Shown here: positions 61,505 through 64,000 of the stretch, piece by piece
Layout of the letters: each line of letters starts with the position of its first letter
How positions within the stretch are numbered: the stretch's first letter is position 1
NCBI RefSeq assembly: GCF_021245735.1
Contig: NZ_JAJISB010000004.1
Location: 273,535-337,534 of the forward strand
Length of the DNA stretch: 64,000 nt
Origin: Brevibacillus daliensis
GTDB taxonomy: Bacteria > Bacillota > Bacilli > Brevibacillales > Brevibacillaceae
Reading direction: 5' to 3'
Notes under the pieces: model-generated
Database searches by the model: none
Seen by the model: the letters and a program-made list of their open reading frames with translations, nothing else
Told to the model about the DNA's origin: nothing
Made by a program: the position numbers and the translations under genes

Positions 61505-63775
61505 ATGAAAAAACAGCTGGCACTAGCAGGATTGGCTCTTGCTTTAAGCTTTTCATCATTTATGAGTGTGGCAGAGGCTGCCGTATTTTCTCATGTACAG
61601 CCCTTTATGAGTAAAGGAAAGATAGGATTCACCAATGGTTCAGCTACTGTGTTAAAAGCTGAATACGATTCATTTCAGCCAGGAGAAGTATTTTTTTCTG
61701 TTTCTAAAAACGGAAAGCATGCCCTTTTTGATCGAGCAACCGGAAAGCAATTACTTGCTTTGGAATGGGATGCAATAGAATTTCTTCATGATGACCAGAT
61801 TGCTTTGGTAAAAAAGGGAAATACCTTTCAGTTTTATGAGCATAAACAAGCGAAATTACTAACGGGACCATATTGTAGTGTGGAATCGATCAGGACGTCC
61901 TACTACCAAAAGCATGCCATTTATATGGCTAACGGCCCAGTACCAGTGGTGCTACGTGGAGATGGGACATTGCTCGAGATGCGGAAGGGGAGTAACCTGA
62001 AATCTGCCACATTGAAAATTCCTTCAGCTACAGATCCTTACTCGAATCAGGTCGAGTACTATGTGGCAAATAATACAGCTGATGGAGTAACCGTTTATGA
62101 TGTAACTACCTTGAAATCTGTATTCACCTTGGAAGGCTACAGTATCCAGGGTAATGTGGAAGACACCCCATATTTTTTACTTGAGAAGAATGGGAAATTT
62201 GGCTTAGCAGATCGATCCGGCAAGATTGTACTAGAGCCAGCATACAAGGAGTTTACAGCCCGTCCTGGTTCGTATATTGAGGTTAGAACTGACGAAGGTA
62301 TGGGCTTGTTTCATCAGGGACGAGAGAAGTTGATTACCGGAGAGCCTTATGAAAAAACTGATATTCTTTATCCAAACACGTATTATTCGGTTACCAGCAA
62401 AGGCTTAACCACCTATCATTCCATTTCCCAGAATAGCTCTATTACAGTAAAAGAGGGGTCTACCTATTTATCAGATGGTTATGTGATGGGGCAAGATCCG
62501 AAAACTGGTCTGTATGGAGTACAGCACATAAATGGAGACACGATTGTCCCCTATGAGTTTCCGAAAATCGAGCAACCTCAGCTGACAATCAATTTCCTGG
62601 TGAAAGCAAATGGTAAAAAGGGAATGATTCACAACACTGACGGCAAGATAGAAGCACCTAAAGGCTGGTACAGTCATATCTATCCGATGATGAATGAAAA
62701 AATGGCGGTTATCGTGGAAAATGGAAATAAGGGACTATACTCTGTATACAAAGGAGTGTTGGTTCAGCCAGCTAAAGGTGTTGAGGTCAAAGGGGACTTG
62801 AATACGGATATCGTTACCGTTTCAACAGCAGGCGGGAAAACAATCAAATATTGGTCCAATGGTGATCAGTTTGGTAAAGAGCAAGCCGATGTAAGGAAAA
62901 TATCTGAGCAGGACCAGCTAAGTATTTCCACAACCATGGGAAAAGGCACTATGTTGATTGATACGGCAACAAAAAAACCACTATCGAACTACTTTTTTAC
63001 TATCTACAAAGATTTTAAGGACCAAAAGGTAATCGCTATTGATTTAAATAAGAAGACAGCAACTCTTTTTACGAAGAGCGGGCAACCTTTACATCCAGAA
63101 TGGAAATTATATGCCAACCATACCTATCATCATGTTAAAGGTGGAATGGATATGGGACCGGTAGATTATGCGTACGTAGGGGACAATATGTATGCACTTG
63201 CTTCTCAAAAGGGAACAGCTCCTTATGCGCTACTTTCTATTTCGGAAAAGAAAGCCGTACCTGTGACAAGTGCAGCCTATGTAAAGATGGAATATCGATA
63301 CTATCAGGAAGGCGGTATCTTCATCCTGACGAAAGCGAATAAGCAAAAAGACCTTGTGGTAGTAAACAAGTCGGGTGTTTATCAATTACCTGCCATTCAG
63401 GATGTGAATGTAGGTGTAGAGACCCCAGTAATCTTGGTGAAAAAAGCAAACACCTGGGCTCTCTATTCTAACCAGCTGAAAAAACTTTCGGCAGGGTATA
63501 AGAATTTACAGGTAGTAATGAATGATGCTGGTAACATGTTAATCACCTATCAGGATGCAAAAACAGGTCGATACGGGATTCTCGGGACTGATGGTAAGGC
63601 TAAATCATCTGCTATTTACACATCAGTACGCTCTGTTAACGAGGTATTTCATCCGTTCTGGAGTTATGATGACGAAATAACCAAAAAATTACCAATGCAG
63701 TTCATTTACACGACTACTAAACATTTTGGTTATTTGGATAAAGCAGGTCAATCTATTTACCAGACTGCTCTTTAG
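61505..63775 (+). CDS. Large secreted WG-repeat-like protein
   Basis: A 756-residue exported protein; the signal peptide ends near residue 26 (AEA-A). The body has many short repeats around a KNGK(F/Y)GL..D(R/T)SGKIV-type pattern, for example EKNGKFGLADRSGKIVLEPAY and ANGKKGMIHNTDGKI, which resemble WG repeats. These build beta-propeller or solenoid surfaces for binding. The target is unknown. I start at ATG 61505 (GGAGG upstream), with a 66-base gap from the SgrR gene, so it may be co-transcribed. Confidence 0.8.
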   Translation: MKKQLALAGLALALSFSSFMSVAEAAVFSHVQPFMSKGKIGFTNGSATVLKAEYDSFQPGEVFFSVSKNGKHALFDRATGKQLLALEWDAIEFLHDDQIALVKKGNTFQFYEHKQAKLLTGPYCSVESIRTSYYQKHAIYMANGPVPVVLRGDGTLLEMRKGSNLKSATLKIPSATDPYSNQVEYYVANNTADGVTVYDVTTLKSVFTLEGYSIQGNVEDTPYFLLEKNGKFGLADRSGKIVLEPAYKEFTARPGSYIEVRTDEGMGLFHQGREKLITGEPYEKTDILYPNTYYSVTSKGLTTYHSISQNSSITVKEGSTYLSDGYVMGQDPKTGLYGVQHINGDTIVPYEFPKIEQPQLTINFLVKANGKKGMIHNTDGKIEAPKGWYSHIYPMMNEKMAVIVENGNKGLYSVYKGVLVQPAKGVEVKGDLNTDIVTVSTAGGKTIKYWSNGDQFGKEQADVRKISEQDQLSISTTMGKGTMLIDTATKKPLSNYFFTIYKDFKDQKVIAIDLNKKTATLFTKSGQPLHPEWKLYANHTYHHVKGGMDMGPVDYAYVGDNMYALASQKGTAPYALLSISEKKAVPVTSAAYVKMEYRYYQEGGIFILTKANKQKDLVVVNKSGVYQLPAIQDVNVGVETPVILVKKANTWALYSNQLKKLSAGYKNLQVVMNDAGNMLITYQDAKTGRYGILGTDGKAKSSAIYTSVRSVNEVFHPFWSYDDEITKKLPMQFIYTTTKHFGYLDKAGQSIYQTAL

Positions 63776-63798
63776 TGATTCACTAATCATAGTAAGTT

Positions 63799-63838
63799 AA
63801 AAAGCACTTCCTTTTCACAAATGGAAAGAGTGCTTTTT
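63799..63838 (+). terminator. Terminator of the WG-repeat-like gene
   Basis: AAAAAGCACT and AGTGCTTTTT form the base stem, with further pairing inside. It runs directly into repeat R3. Confidence 0.85.
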
Positions 63839-63842
63839 CTTT

Positions 63843-63924
63843 TTCTGTGAAAAACGTCTCGACGTTTTTCATAAAATTGGATGTGACCGCTTGCGGTCCA
63901 ACAAAACGGTCATGACCGTTTTGT
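63843..63924. repeat. Repeat R3, copy B
   Basis: Three palindromes at 63849-63870, 63885-63898 and 63901-63924. The last is a perfect 24-bp palindrome; the copy at 5940-5963 has one mismatch in it. Both copies follow a T-rich terminator end and start TTCTGTGAAAAACGTC. Confidence 0.75.
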
Positions 63925-63983
63925 ATAATAGACCTCAATGATAAGCGTTTACCAGTTATGTTACAAAAAAAGGAGAACACATA

Positions 63984-64000
63984 ATGGAAGATGAATGGTT
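63984..64000 (+). CDS. Start of a further gene, cut by the window edge
   Basis: ATG 63984 with AAAGGAG 9 bases upstream, reading MEDEW before the window ends. Nothing can be said about the product. Confidence 0.55.

Overview
The window reads as chromosomal DNA of a low-GC, spore-forming, Gram-positive bacterium. The best guess from memory is Brevibacillus, laterosporus-like; this was not tested by any search. Reasons: AGGAGG-type ribosome binding sites throughout, frequent TTG and GTG starts, a spore-coat kinase-like protein (YutH), a YhcN/YlaJ-type spore lipoprotein, a Spo0E-type phosphatase, and a long block of genes whose order recalls the B. subtilis yut-yuz-yum-yui region. No rRNA, tRNA, CRISPR array, prophage or intact insertion sequence was seen.

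Layout. 1-10.7 kb: yutC-like, yutD, a coat-like protein, DUF3055, glpX, yutE, a cysteine-rich winged-helix regulator, yutF, yutG, yutH, a D-2-hydroxyacid dehydrogenase, a membrane-anchored hydrolase and the NifU-like yutI. 10.8-22.3 kb: an accessory block that looks like one transcript. It has a ROK repressor with its own promoter and operator, a complete ABC importer, a large secreted PIG-L/LmbE deacetylase, an argininosuccinate-lyase-like enzyme, a GlcNAc-kinase-like enzyme and a cytosolic LmbE deacetylase. This is the best candidate for an undescribed catabolic system. 23-27 kb: mccA-mccB (reverse transsulfuration), a cupin gene broken by one stop codon, DUF4188, yuzD and a lipoprotein. 27.7-30.3 kb: a PAS-GAF-PAS-GGDEF-EAL protein with a degenerate GGDEF site.

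30-45.7 kb returns to the yut/yum/yui theme and is rich in redox and Fe-S genes: yutJ, yuzB, mqnE (futalosine menaquinone route), spo0E-like, an A-type Fe-S carrier, yumC, an NDH-2, Nudix, yuiA, yuiB, yuiC, yuiD, DUF309, a CoA-binding protein and yuiH. 45.9-54.8 kb is a stress and regulatory mix: an XRE repressor/membrane-protein pair with three operators, YitT, DegV, DUF1836, Asp23, LysM, a Pmp3-like peptide, catalase, Rrf2, a 48-residue cysteine-tailed peptide and a DsbA-family protein. 54.8-64 kb: an IS200/IS605 right-end remnant, a secreted protein, DUF2785, a fatty-acid-hydroxylase-family protein, DUF3817, an MFS exporter divergent from an SgrR-type regulator, a large secreted repeat protein, and the first codons of one more gene.

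Three dispersed, structured, non-coding repeat families occupy many of the gaps: R1 (about 105 bp, eleven whole or partial copies), R2 (309 and 490 bp, nested long palindromes, two copies) and R3 (three consecutive palindromes in about 80 bp, two copies). One R1 copy supplies the last codons and stop of the deacetylase gene that ends the accessory operon. Identifications come from reading motifs and from recall of protein families; none was checked by database search.
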